Source: Gnetum montanum | Lineage: Eukaryota > Streptophyta > Gnetopsida > Gnetales > Gnetaceae | Direction: 5' to 3' | DNA length: 64,000 nucleotides | Assembly: GCA_015680685.1 (NCBI GenBank) | Contig: MNCI01027317.1 | Coordinates: 161,205 to 225,204, forward strand | Shown here: piece after piece, positions 1-12,041 of the stretch | Layout of the letters: every line of letters begins with the position of its first letter | Position numbering within the stretch: position 1 is the stretch's first letter | Notes under the pieces: model-generated | Seen by the model: only the letters and a program-made list of their open reading frames with translations | What the model was told of the DNA's origin: nothing | The model's database searches: none | Made by a program: the position numbers and the translations under genes

Positions 1-1402
1 AAATATTATGTATAGTTATTATAAATGTTATAAAAACATTGAGACAACAAGCCCATCCACATGTTATGTGCAACACTCGTGGCACTTGCAACGACACTGG
101 TGGCACTCATGGTACTAGCGATGGTGCTGGCAGCACTGGTAGTAGCAACAGTAGCGCTAGCAATGATTCTAGTGTAGGTGATGCTATATGGCCTAATTCA
201 GCTCCTGTTGAAGCGCCGCCATCTTTCACGTGACATGTGGTACAGGCTCGACTCTACATCTCCCAACCCTGTTAGGGTTAAGGTTTGAGGTCATGACAAT
301 AGGCAAGCAAGGGTTTCTAGAAGTAGCGATGGTAGGCAATGGAAAGCAAGTCAAAGCAGGTAATGTAGCAGCAACAGTAGCATGCACAAGGCAACGATAG
401 GTAGCAGTGATGGCAAGCGTGAGGTAGTGGCAACAATAACACATAGCAGCAACAGTGAGCAGCATGTAGATTGCAGCGCACGGTAAGGGTAGTAGGCAGC
501 AAGGGTTTGACTATTGCACTGATGTAGGTAATGAGGGTTTAGTTGTTGCATAATTATTGAATAGTAAGGATTCGACTATTAGGGCAGCAGACTCAGGGTT
601 GCAGAAACTAAGGATTTAGAGGAGATTATTCATTTCATAAATATAATCCATCCCTACAATGGAATATCCAAGAAGATTAATGTCTTTTCTACTACTTTCA
701 CCAATTCCATATTCATGGAGGCCTTAAGGTATCCAACTCAACATTTGCACCAATTAAAATGAATTGGTATAATACCAACCTATTATTATAATGTTTATTT
801 TTGACATTTAAAAAAGTATAAAGAGGGGAAGAGATATGAGAGAAGGGGGAAACATAGAGAAGATTCATTTGAGAGAACAGAAGAGGAGAAGGAATTAATA
901 CCCAATGAACTCCACATCAAGTTGAGATTAATTGCTTTTGTAATTCATATTGAAGATCTGTTGAGCCTTATGGCAATTCTTGGAGTCCATCATTTGACAA
1001 TCAAAATTGTTGCATTGTGAAGATAGCAAGGTAGAATTACAATTCAGGCAACATCTCCCTTGTGATCTTTGAAATTTATGTTCATTATTTCAGTTTGATT
1101 TAATAATTAATTTTCATTCTTGAACTTAATGTTAAAAGTTAGGATGAAAATTTATGATTTTACTTATGAGTGATAGTCATAAGTGTGGAATTTATTTAGA
1201 TTCAATTCTAATTATTTAGTGCCTTGATGATCTTTTGAGTTTGAACTGTTCCTCCATGAATACAACTCATGGGTCAGTCACAGACAAGGTTACTTCTCTA
1301 CAACAAAAGAAAGATAAATTTTAAAAGTATCCAACACCAAATTTTCCCTGGCTCATCAAAGAGCTTCAATGTTCAATAATGAAGAAAATCATTAAATGGA
1401 TT
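1..1402. other. Unresolved AT-rich flank with degenerate trinucleotide-rich stretch
   Basis: Positions 60-500 are rich in degenerate AGC/GGT/AAC trinucleotide steps, which open several short reading frames (for example 39-233, Ser/Gly/Asn-rich) with no recognisable domain. The rest, 600-1402, is AT-rich. A TATA-like AGTATAAAGAGGGG near 817-830 could be a promoter or a relic of another LTR, but I cannot assign it. I see no gene here. Confidence 0.5.
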
Positions 1403-2340
1403 TGATGAGCAGTGAGGTACCCCTATGTCCAACCATAAAAATCACAAGGTGTTCACGTGCAATCTGGTCGAATTCCATGGACTTTATTGTTTCTAGTGCA
1501 CTAGCCCTTTAGAAAGTGAATCTAGCTGTAAGGTCAATTGTTGTCTTCCCAATTACACTTGTGACATTCGTTGGTATGGTTAAGTGTAACCGAGGCATTT
1601 GATTTTTATCATTTTTATGTTTTATAGTTGGGTGCTTGAATTATAGATAAAATGGAATTTGATTAACTAATCTAAATTAACTAATTAACTAATCATTTAA
1701 CTAATCCTATCATAAGTATCTATTTCCACTTTCCATACACATCCTAAACCCACGTATCCATTGTTGGGTGACCAAGCGCTATGCTACTGGGTAGGCCAAG
1801 CAATAACCCTACTGGGATTACCAAGTGAATACCTGTTACATTCGAAGTGGTTGTACTTATGTGTGTAATCTATCTTGCTTAATTGTCTCATTAACATAAT
1901 AACTAGGATATTTAATAACTAATTAAAAATATTTAATAAATAATTAAAAACATTAAATGCATAAATAAAATAGCTAATCTATCCAAAATGCTACAAGGTT
2001 TATTAAAAAGATCGCCTTTATTACTACACACATTGTCATGCTCAAGTACAACAATGCTGGAATAAAGATCCATACACTCAATGACTCCTACTACAAGCAC
2101 TTGAAGGAAAAATTCTAACTTTCAAATGGGAAAAATGCAAGAGCTCCACTGCAACTACAATTTTCCTATGTCATAAATGCAACTACAAGCATGTATTTAT
2201 AGCTGACACATGACACTATGTCGACAAGGCCATGTCGATGCATGATATGATGTGTCAACTAGGCCTCGTTGATGAGGCCCAGATGATGAGGCCACATCAA
2301 CGAGGTCTTCTTAACGCAACCAATAGAACATGACTCATCA
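1403..2340 (-). repeat. 3' LTR of element A
   Basis: The block starts TGATGAGC and ends CTCATCA, the terminal inverted repeat used by all LTRs of this family here, and is followed by a PPT. Read on the minus strand, U3 contains several GTCGAC/ATCGAYG-GGCC boxes, then TATAAATA (complement of 2194-2201), then R/U5 with the family motif near the 3' end that reads GGGGTACCTCAC. Length is 938 bases. Confidence 0.85.
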
Positions 2341-2352
2341 TACCCCCATAAC
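2341..2352 (-). other. Polypurine tract of element A
   Basis: The minus strand reads TTATGGGGGTA directly next to the 3' LTR. The same G-run plus TA borders the 3' LTR in C, D and E, so this is the plus-strand priming site of reverse transcription. Confidence 0.75.
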
Positions 2353-2581
2353 TAAATGAAAACTCATCATCAAGTTCTTTTACAAAAATGGGGAAGGTAT
2401 GGGATTATTAATTAATTGTTCTTCAAACAAAACAAACTGACCAACTTGACAAAAAATGGAGTCTATGGATCAACTTATTACAAAAATGAAGTTGTTTGGG
2501 ACACAAAATTGAACACCATGATTCAACTCTTCAAAACTTGGACAACACGTTCCTTGATGGTGTGAAGCTTGTTGGAGAAGA

Positions 2582-5371
2582 TCAAACAATCCTAGGCAGT
2601 GGTGGTTCCTAAGGCTTCAAGGGACCTTCACCGACTTCATGTATGGGTGGTTGAGGTGGCTATGGTTGTCCTGCTACTACTGCAACTTCAAGTGGAAGGT
2701 GAAAAGCATCTATTAGTGCTTTCATTTTCTCCTCCTTACTCCTAGGATCAAGCACCATCCATGCTGCTTTCCCAACGTGGGTTGGAACAAGCACATCCCA
2801 AGGGCATGGGATTGCTGCAAATAATTCATTGGCGTTGACAAACTAGGTAGCAAACTATTTGCATTCAATGTCAAACACTCCCACTATGGTCTTCAACTCC
2901 TAGTAATCATTCATCCATTTAGCTAGGTTCTTAGTGATAAATCATTGATCTCTAAATTACCCTTTGAGAACTTTGAGTTTAGCGTTAGCAGTCTCAAGCT
3001 TTTTCTTGGTGTCATTGTGGTGTTTGAACTTAGTTCCATATAGTAAATATGAGCTAGCCACTTGTTTCTCCAATTCTGATCATAACTATCCAACATGGCT
3101 AGGTTTATGTAACAAAGTTTAACCAACTCCATGTACTCTATCATTTCTCAATTTCCAACTCCTTTAAGTAGATCTCCACTTTGTTATAGGTGTCAATCCC
3201 ATCAAGGATGGGCTACCACATCTCTCTTCTTTGCTAGAGTTGCTAGAGGGCTTCATTCATTTTTTCCTTTGCCATTTGGATTTGTTTTTCATTCACTTCC
3301 TTTTACAAATTAACCTGGTCCCTATAGTGATTTTTTACTTTCTCAAATTTTAGTGTCCATATAGTAATCTTGATGATAGACTTTTCATGCAAGGTGTGTA
3401 CCTCCTTCATTAATAGATTGCGATTTTCCATGGCCAATTTCCTTAGTTTAGTATTTTCCCTTGCAAGATGCTCTTGCCATTGATGAATGAATTCTTGCAT
3501 TTGATCTTTCTAAGCATTAACATTTCGTAGCTGATGATTCTGTGCAGTCAATGCTTCATTCTCTTGGTGCATTTAATTCAAGTTCTTTTTGATTGAGTGC
3601 ATTTCAACTTTTGTTATGGACTATTTGAAGATGGTCATCACTACCTCCTCCTCAGCCTTCTAAAATTGTTCTTGAAACTATTTGATATCTTCATCTCTTA
3701 TCACGGCTGGGCTGAGGATTGTTTGTTCTACAAGTCAAGCATGAAGTTCGGCAACCTCTGTAGCCAAGCATTGATTTGGTTCTTGGGCTATTTCTAGTTA
3801 CCCCTCCAGGATAATGCATTTTTTCCTTACATTTAGCATCTTTAACTAGGTGTTCTCTAGAAGATCAAAAATGTCCAAAGTTGGTTGCCTAGTACCTACC
3901 AGTCATTCTAGCAATTGTTCATCCTGGGCTATGTTCAATCTTTTGCTGACCATACCTGCAAACATCTATACATCTTGAAATGCTTTTGCTACACATTCAA
4001 CCACTACTTCTACCACTATCTCCTACCCATGGTGTTGCATCACCAAGACAGTTTCCTCTTCAACTTCCTCCAACCTCATTAAGAAAGTGCTAACATTCCC
4101 AGAGATTTCTAAGAATAGATGATGTGTTGCTAGTGACACTGTTACCTCTCAAGCATTGGGATCTGACCTCAAAGGTAGCTATGTTCTTTGGGTAGAGAAA
4201 ATGTGACCACTCCTCTCCATCTAGCTCATTGTTCGAGCCACCTCATTAAGGTAACTCATTGCTAGTCAGTACACAGATGGATCTACCCCACTTTTTCCTG
4301 TTTACTACTCTTGTTCACTCAAGAGCTATTCACAGATTTTCTGTAGCCATTCCATGGTTATGCAGGCCTCTAGTGTTATTTCCTAAGTGGGTTGTGGCGA
4401 CAGCAGCTCCTCTAATTAAGTCATTGCTGGCATCTTCTCTTTCATGATCTCAGACCATGAAGCCAAAGAAGTATGCCTGAGTGTATCATTGGAGTAGTGA
4501 ATGATGCTTGCCCTTTTGCAAAGTTTTTTGATGAGACATGGAAAGGGTAGGGTCTTTCTTACACATTCATTTCTTTATAACATTTTTCAATCTCCAAGTA
4601 TAGTAGTTTTGGAAGGTTAACGGGGAACTTCCCACTTAGAGTAATGCATGCTCGGGGGGAGAAAACAATCACCTTGCTTGACCTCATTGTTGGATTGAGG
4701 TGATAGGCTACAATCTTGAAATAAATTTGCTCTACTAGTGTGAGCACACCATACTCCTTACAATCCATCCCATAACAACTTTGGGTCCACTCCTTCTTGG
4801 CCTTAAGGTCACACTGCATAGATAATTCTACCAACTGTGTTCCAGTGTCATGCAACCTAAGTGCCTATGAAATAGCTTCTACCAAATAGAACACTTGAAT
4901 GTCCTTGATCTTGACTATGGATCCCAGCCTTCAACTCTCCCAAAAAAGATATGTTTCTCCCATGTACCACTCCCCACTAGACGTGATGATTGGCCACATG
5001 GACGAGGTTCACAATTAAGTCTTGACATCCTCTAGAGCCTTCTCTAAAATTGGCCCAAAGTTTATCTCCTAAAGAATGGATCATTGAATTTCTCAGGACT
5101 TGATGATATCAAGGCAAGTTTGAGTCAAAGTGACCTCAAGCCTTGGCATAAGTCCAAGAACTTCTCCTCTTTTTGATTGTTTAGTTAGCACTTCTTCTTC
5201 TAGAATCTATCAAATAGATTCCACTTCGGGCTCCTCCCAAAGAGATCCCATTGCATGGATCACCTCTAGTAGTTCTTGGCCTTATTCTTGCTAACCCCTT
5301 CCAACTCTAGGTCATTTCTCCCATGGTTGCGAGGTTTCTCCTTCCTACAGATGTTTTTGCTTTGGTGTCAT
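2582..5371 (-). pseudogene. Accessory ORF (aORF) of element A, degenerate
   Basis: This is the extra ORF downstream of pol. The ATG at 5371-5369 directly follows a TATAG 3' splice site. The frame is broken by many stops. The longest open piece (4855-4559) holds the best conserved block, with LTLVEQIYFKIVAYHLNP and SGKFPVNLPKLLYLEIEKCY, which recurs in C and D. Downstream pieces (3500-3303 and 3144-2923) are Glu/Lys/Leu-rich and coiled-coil-like (MEEVHTLHEKS-type heptads). I do not recognise a catalytic domain. Position after integrase recalls the env-like or extra ORFs of Athila/Tat elements, but I see no membrane segment or signal peptide, so an envelope role is not supported. Confidence 0.7.
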
Positions 5372-5690
5372 CTATAATCATAATAAAACCATGGATTAGC
5401 AATTATTGTGTAACCTTTAAAAAATTGGAATATCCTATCTCTTAAGGATGGTTATGCTTTAGCTAAGTTGTGATTATGGCTATTTTAATTAATCCAATTA
5501 TCATTTATTATGTATTTTCATTAATAAATCATCTCGAAGGTTTTTGGAAGGGCTAATTTGTAAAAAAGTTGATGCTTATATGTTGTTAAGGTTAGTAACC
5601 CTCTGGGGGAGTTAGAAATATTTCTTAAAAAATTTCATCAATTTTTCATCAAAAACCTTAAGGTTTGCAGCCCCACAATAAAGTTCTTAC
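5372..5690 (-). other. Predicted leader intron before the aORF of element A
   Basis: On the minus strand the donor is CCAAAG|GTAAGAAC (intron starts at 5690) and the acceptor is TGATTATAG|ATG (intron ends at 5372), length 319. Elements C and D have a donor and acceptor at the equivalent places, which is the main support. Confidence 0.55.
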
Positions 5691-5836
5691 CTTTGGTAAG
5701 TGTAGCATCAAAAAATGGAGTGATTTGGACAAACAGTTGGGAAGTTATGAGCTCTGGAAGGTTTTAGGCTTTGAAAAATTTCAAAAACTCCCTTTGTGTT
5801 GTGAGAAAATGGTAAAAAATTGCAAAATGTCCAACG

Positions 5837-5950
5837 ATATATATATAGGGTTTTTATGATGCATCGATAAGGCCTAGTCAACTAACCCTCATTAACTAGG
5901 GTGGATGCATCGATGGAGCCTCAACGATGCAACCGTTGACCACCATAGTC
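5837..5950 (-). promoter_or_regulatory. Predicted internal promoter upstream of the aORF of element A
   Basis: The minus strand has CCTATATATATAT (5837-5849) and, upstream of it, GCATCGTTGAGGCTCCATCGATGC and TCGATGCATCATA-type boxes like those of the LTR U3. The TATA box lies about 157 bases before the leader-intron donor, nearly the same spacing as in C and D. Confidence 0.5.
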
Positions 5951-6730
5951 AAACTTTGACCTTAGTTAAACTTGCAAAATATGAAGAGTTTTTGATTGAA
6001 AATGGTGTCAAATAAAAACTCTAAAAACTAAGATTAGTATGAAAATATGAGAAGAGTGTGTTGAAGCTCACAAATTTGAAAAAATGGAGAAAATTTGATT
6101 TAGTGGATGAATGAAATGAAAGATTGAGTATTGAACAATTTATGCAATGGAAAATGTGAAAGATAGGATAAAGGTAAGGAACTTTAACTAATTAAGCCAA
6201 GAGCTATGCAAGTGGATCCTCCCTATAGCAAGCTCATGCCCTTTTTGCCCTTGCATAACCTCAACTAAGAAGTCCATGGGCCCCATAGTCATTTTAATGA
6301 TCATGACAAGTTAGAGACCAACCCAAAAGAATGCATTCAAAAATCCCAACACATCAAACCAAGACATGGGGCATAACATAGAACATGGTAGTCAGGTAAG
6401 TTATGGTAGCATGGATGGATGATAGAGAAGGTGGAATGAAGTTCCAAATTGAGGTCATAAGAAGTCCCTTGTGAAATTTGTGTTTAAAACGACCTAAGAA
6501 GTTCCATCCTTAGTCTAGACCAAAACCAACCACTTTTAGTGACTTCGCATCACCACTCTAAGACCGATCCATCCACTCAAGACACAAGAGTGCTTCCACA
6601 AAACAACCACCTTTTGACAAAGGTTGGAAAAGAGAAGTAGGAAGTGAGAGAGAGGGCCTTAGTTAGACGAGACCTTCAAGCATAAGTGCATATTGTTCAA
6701 GTCGCATAACCAGTGCTTGTAGCCTGTTTA

Positions 6731-6920
6731 TTTGTCCAAGGGATGTGCTTTGAATTCCCATTTTTGTTTTTTTTTTTCTTTTTCTTTTTTTTTTCTTTTT
6801 TTTTTTTGAAATGGAAACCACACCATGCAAGAACTTATTTGTGTTGAAGGAGTATGCTTTGAATTCCCATTGTTTTTTTTTTTTGAATGGGAACCATAGC
6901 ATGCAATGATGTTATTTGTC
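6731..6920 (-). repeat. Poly-T hairpin cassette, two copies, in the pol-aORF spacer of A
   Basis: Two units each read, on the plus strand, GCTTTGAATTCCCAT, a long T run, then ATGGGAACCACACCATGC (the first unit has ATGGAAACC). TTCCCAT and ATGGGAA can pair, giving a hairpin with a homopolymer loop. D has one unit, C two and E three. Confidence 0.65.
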
Positions 6921-7536
6921 TTCCTATTAGTGGATGGTGTGGAATGATAAGAAGTCCATGAAAAACACTCAAGAACTCAAGTAAGAAGAATAGGACAAAG
7001 AGTATTGAGTTCCCATGAAGTCACACCCTTTACAAACCTTTGAATCCTTCCTAATTCCAAAACTACCAAGGTCATCGATTAATTAAAAGTTTCTTTAATG
7101 GAAGGGACCTCAAATTACCAGAACAAGGAAAACCATAGAGTTGATTGAATGGATGGATGATGTGGACTCACTGCATGTTCCATGAAAAATAAACCATGTC
7201 AAAGTCATTAGACCTCAGAATTCAAAAATAGAAACCAGACATCGACAATCACTCATTAAGCACAAACCATCATTAGTAAACAGCAATAGTAGCATTGTAT
7301 CCTATGAAAATAAAGAAAATTTATTAGTAAAAATGGGAAAATATCACACTTAAACAAAAGAAAGCATCATAAAGTAAAATATATAAGAAACTGTAAAATA
7401 ATCAAGAAAGTTTAAAGGTACTAAAGATGATGTAAAATTAGAAAAATTGAAAATCAAGAATGTGTAAAATAAATAATTTATAAAAATAAAAAATGTGAAA
7501 AACAAAAAGTAGAAAAATTGAGAGCCAATTTGATGG

Positions 7537-8797
7537 TTAGCACGGATGGCCATCTCCCCCACAAGTAAGTTGAAAGGAGGAGATCTAAAAAATAGAACGT
7601 GGTTGTCCATTTGTTGAGGCAATATTTACATTATTCTACCTTGGTTCTAGAAAAGGATTCACTTGTTGGATGTTGACCAACTATTTTTTATTTGGGCCAT
7701 CATGTTTGTAAATCAGTATGATCCCAGAGGGAAAGGTTTGATCAATTATATAGGATCCCTCCCACAATTTTTGGAATTTTATCTTTTGGGGTACATGTGT
7801 GGGGTTCCAGTAAAGAACCTTATCTCCTTGTTGAAGTTTTACTTTCTTGATTCTAAGGTCATGATTTTGCTTGCTGAATGCCTTATTTACCTCATTTAAA
7901 GATAGGGCCACTAAGAAATTTTCATCTAGCACATTCAAATTGATTAATCTTTCCTTCTGTGCCAAACTTAGGTCAAGGTTTAGATCATAGGTCGTTGAGA
8001 GTTTATGGAGCTCAAATTGAATCAGGAGCATTGGAATTTTTCCATATACTAACTTGTAGGAAGAATAGCCAATAGGAAGTTTCCAAGTTGAACAATAAGC
8101 CCAAAGAGCATCGTTAAGTTTTGTACTCCATTCCCTCCTATATTTTCTAATGGTTCACGTTAGTATTTTTGTAATCTCCTAGTTGGTTACCTCTACTTGA
8201 CCGTTGGCTTGGGGGTGGTAAGGTGTTATTTATTTATGTTCTAACCCCAAGTGTTGCATTAATTTTCTACATGTGTCACCAGTGAAATGAGTTCCATTAT
8301 CAGAAATTAGTAAACATGGCACCTCAAACCTATTCATGATATTTTGTTGTATAAATTTGGCAATAATGGATGATGTACAGTTAGTAACAACTACCACTTC
8401 TACTCATTTTGTGTAGTAGTCAACTACTACTATAATATACTCCTTTCTATTGAACATGAATGTGATGGGACCCATGAAGTCAATGCCCCATATGTCGAAA
8501 GGTTCTAGTGGTTGAATCCACTATTGAGGACCTTCCATGTGAGTGGTCATCCCCCCATCACATTGATAACATTTACAAGACTTGACAAACTGGTGGGCAT
8601 CCCTAAAGATTGTAGGCCAATAGTATCCTACCATCAAGATTTTTATGGCTGTCCATCTCCCTACATAATAACCTCTATAGGGCCCTTTGTGAGCATCCTG
8701 GAGAACACATAGTTGATCTTCATCAAGGACACACTAATAAATTAGGCCTTCAACACACACCTTGGAAACGTGTCTATTGATTTCCATGAAGTATTTG
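7537..8797 (-). pseudogene. Integrase (3' part of pol) of element A, degenerate
   Basis: Minus-strand remains of the Ty3/gypsy integrase catalytic core and C-terminal domain. The open piece 8031-7681 carries the C-terminal region with QQGDKVLYWNPTHVPQK and KFQKLWEGSYIIDQTFPSG, matching the intact-looking C copy at 20736-20880. The pol frame ends with GGDGHPC and stop at 7539-7537, the same end (GGDxxxC) as in C, D and E. The 5' side is cut at 8797 by the LTR of element B. Confidence 0.75.
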
Positions 8798-9699
8798 TGA
8801 TGAGAGCGGTTACTCTAGCAATTTATTCTAATTATTAGAGTGGTAGTTTCTCTAAAATTAGAGTGGCAGTTTTTCTAATTATTAGAGCAGTTACTCCCAA
8901 GCCTATAAATACAGTGCCCACACGCACAATTTAGGAGAGAGTCTTATAAGGAAGTCTTTCAAGGGAAGTCTTTTAGAAGTCTTTTAGTAGTCAAGTAGCG
9001 AGACTCTTATAGTCTGAAAGTTAGAGTATTTTCCAAGTGCCCGCAGTAGGAGGTCAAAGTGTGGATGGATTTTTATTTGAGCATTATGTACCTAAGCACA
9101 CCTTGTGTATGGCAATAAAGACGAGCTCTTTGATTCATCCTTGTAGCACCTGAGATTTTTTTTCTTATGCATTTCTTTTATTTTATTTTCTTATACATTT
9201 ATTTTATTTTATGCACTTTACATTTCTATTATTAGCACAAAAATTCATTTTGATTAATTCATTAAATCGTTAAATTACACTCAGTACGATCACTTCGAGC
9301 ATGCATGTAACACTTGGTAACCCAGTAACGATTAGCGTTTGGTAATCCCAGTAGTGTTGCACTGGTTCAGGATGTGTACTACAAGTGAGAATAGATATTG
9401 GTGTTAGGATTAGTTAAAGCCTAGTTAATCAGTAGTTAAGTTAAATTAGTAATTTAGTTATCTCTCTCTTTCCCTATTAGCACAGGACATAAAAACATAA
9501 AAGATATAAAAATCATATGCCTCAAGCATACTTAACCATACAATCATGACATACAAGTAAGTTTAGGAAGACAACAATCAACCAACCCATCCTTGTTCCA
9601 CAAGCGCACATAAGCACTTAGTCCTTAGAATTCAACCAAATTATGCATGAAACGCTCATATTTGTATGGTTGAGCATAGGGGTACCTTGCCGTTCATCA
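8798..9699 (+). repeat. 5' LTR of element B
   Basis: Starts TGATGAGAGCGG and ends GTTCATCA, followed by the PBS. U3 differs from the other family members: it holds repeated (T)CTAATTATTAGAG steps (8829-8890) in place of GTCGAC boxes. A TATAAATA lies at 8903-8910. U5 shares the family text AACACTTGGTAACCC and GGGGTACC before the end. Confidence 0.85.
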
Positions 9700-9700
9700 T

Positions 9701-9722
9701 TGGCGTCGTTGCTAGGGACTTA
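9701..9722 (+). other. Primer binding site of element B
   Basis: TGGCGTCGTTGCTAGGGAC follows the LTR after one base. It is close to the tRNA-Asp-type primer site TGGCGCCGTTGCCGGGGA known for Athila/Tat elements, with C-to-T and G-to-A changes. Confidence 0.8.
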
Positions 9723-9835
9723 GTTGTTTGTGTGCTAACTAGAACATACGAAATCATTCACATCGTTGGAATGAACCCTTAGGGTTGATTGAGGAAATAA
9801 TAAACAAGAGTACATTACACACTGAATAGATAAAT

Positions 9836-11480
9836 ATGTCTCCTTCTTCATACAAAAGCACCTCACCACCTAGGTCTGAAACAGGAAACAATCGACGACG
9901 TAATACACATGACGTTGATCTACCAGTCCCTTAACAAGTTTGAGTGGTATATATTCATCTTGATGAGTATATACCAGACTTCACCTTTATCCTCCATCAA
10001 GATGAACAACTACATTGGTGAGACTTAGAAGGTAACATAGTGTTACCTCCCAATCGTTCAGTCTTGAGCATGTTTCTTCGTGCTCTCACATGAATTGGCA
10101 TGCCACACTTACATGTAGAATACGTTGTGCAAGACCATGACTCGAGAGAATACCATCCCATAGAGGGATACAATGCTAATCCTCATAATCACTTATAATC
10201 ATTCCATGATGCATGTGCCTTACAAAATATAGAGAATGAATGGAAGAAACTTAAGTTATTTCCATGGACACTAGTTAAAGATGCAAAAAGCTAGTACCAG
10301 TCTTTAGAACCGGAATCCATTCGTAGGTGGAGTACTATGTTAGAACTATTTAATGACAAGTACCAAACATACTCCCGAGTGTCTAACTTACGAAGGCAAA
10401 TCCAAGGCTAGAAACAAGGAGGACATGAACCCTTGGATGCTACCATGGGCTGATATTATGCACTGTTACATTGTTGTCTTACCCATGGTTATTCGCAAAG
10501 GGATCAACTGCACCATCTCGTGAATGGACTTAGGCATGAAACAAGAAGAACCCTTGGGACTTATGCCCAAAGGAGACTATCCGAGCTTAGGTCCCATCAA
10601 ATTCAAAGACTATTAGAGCAAGTTGCTAAGGAAGAAGGTGAGCTATGAAAGAGAGAAAGTATGGAAGAGTATAACTAAGATCCTTCCCTCTGGAAGAGGG
10701 GAGTAATATTTTGTGAGGATGAAGAAGAGTCACCACTCAAAGAGATGGTGAATAGGAAAAATTTTCCCATCAAAAAGATGATGTCAGAAGTTTCAGCAAA
10801 GGTAGACCAAATGTGGAATTCCCTAGACAATAGATTTCAAACTATTCTTAAAATAGTAGAGGAGTCTAGAGAGCAAGGTAGTGAGAAAAGAAAAAAGAAA
10901 GAGGCTGAACATGCACATAGCAAGGGTAAGGGCAAAGTTTCCATCATTGACGAGGTTGTGGATTCAAAAATAGATAATGATAGTGAATGTGAGATATGTC
11001 AATATGACCATCCTAAGGGATGTTTCCCTATAATCTCACATCTGCAGGAGTCTGGGGTGTATGCAATTAAACAAAAGGTAAACACCCCAAAGGTTACCTT
11101 ATCCTCAAGGTAACCCAAGGCAATTCCACCAACCCTTAACATATTATCCCAGTGGAACTCCACCACAACTGATTAAGCAATATCAATAGTGGCAGCACCC
11201 ACAATCATGGGGAATGCCACCACCAAGGCAATAATATCCTTACCAACAACTTGACCCGTATGGATATTACGTGCAGCAGCCAATCTTCCCACGTGACTCT
11301 AATGGTCATATCACTCCTCAACCTCACTACCAAGCCCATGAGTATTATGGGACTCCTTCTTCTAGGGGTGATATTCTACAAGCATATCATCCTTCGCATT
11401 CAGCCGCATCTCTTCCACCAATAACTCCACTACCACCTTCTCTAGCTATGCAGGGTGAAATCCCTACCCAGCTGTAGCAA
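9836..11480 (+). pseudogene. gag: gag of element B, degenerate and internally deleted
   Basis: Gag forms the retrotransposon particle. The likely start is ATG 9836 (MSPSSYK; D begins MSSSYK). An N-terminal signature HLDEYIPDFTFILHQDEQ (about 9947-10010) recurs in C and D. The Retrotrans_gag-type domain follows (WKKLKLFPWT to NGLRHETRR, about 10230-10545), then a Lys-rich coiled region and a variant zinc knuckle CEICQYDHPKGC (10990-11025), then a Pro/Gln/Tyr-rich tail. Stops interrupt it, for example before 10745. Compared with C, about 600-700 bases including the Ser/Arg-rich middle are missing near 10190. Confidence 0.7.
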
Positions 11481-11639
11481 CATTATACCATAAGGATTAT
11501 TAACTTTCAACCTACTATTGGTTCCAAAAACCACATAAAGAAAAGACCTTTCTTTAGAACCAATAGACCAACCAAGCCCTTTCAATCACAAGAGGTTGAT
11601 TCCTTAGACACCTCGGTATTAATCAAAACTTCAGAGCCT

Positions 11640-12035
11640 CCTTCAACTCAACCACTGCACTCAATGCATACGGTCATGCTAGCACATGTTGTCACCGATT
11701 GGATCAAAGCTGGCCACCTTCCCAGGAAATTCTCTAATCTTGGGAGTCCTCTGATATACCTACAAATCATTGGAAATGTGCCATGTAAGGCTCTTTTGGA
11801 TTCATGTTCCGATGTCAACTTGATTTCTCAAGAAATGTACAAGGCCTAGAACCTACCTCCATTAAAAAAGAGCAACATCCATCTAGAGTTGACCAGTCCA
11901 TCACTATCCCATTGGGACTAGTGGAAGACATTGTTACCACTCTTTGTGGGTGGTCGTACCTAGCTGACTTCCTAGTGATTCAGGTAAACAATGGTAGGGG
12001 GACTTCCCAATCATAATGGAAAGAGCATGGCTAAG
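11640..12035 (+). pseudogene. Aspartic protease of element B, truncated
   Basis: The retropepsin-like domain starts around HVVTDWIKAGHLPRKF. The active-site segment is KALLDSCSDVNLIS (the family form seems to be DSGS, so G is replaced by C). The reading frame changes after 11850; the second frame holds SITIPLGLVEDIVTT and GWSYLADFLVI. Sequence homology ends near 12035 at the junction with the LTR of A, so no RT follows. Confidence 0.7.
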
Positions 12036-12041
12036 CACCAT

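Larger units (their letters stand above)
8798..12035 (+). mobile_element. Element B: Athila/Tat-like retrotransposon, 5' half only, nested in A
   Basis: It keeps a 902-base 5' LTR, PBS, gag and the start of protease, then stops abruptly at about 12035, where the sequence becomes the inside of the 5' LTR of element A in the opposite orientation. Insertion was into the integrase region of A: the text up to 8797 matches D near 38400-38420. No 3' LTR of B is present. Confidence 0.75.

Noticed and set aside
39-233. 64-codon Ser/Gly/Asn-rich frame
   Set aside because: Produced by degenerate trinucleotide repeats; no start context or domain.
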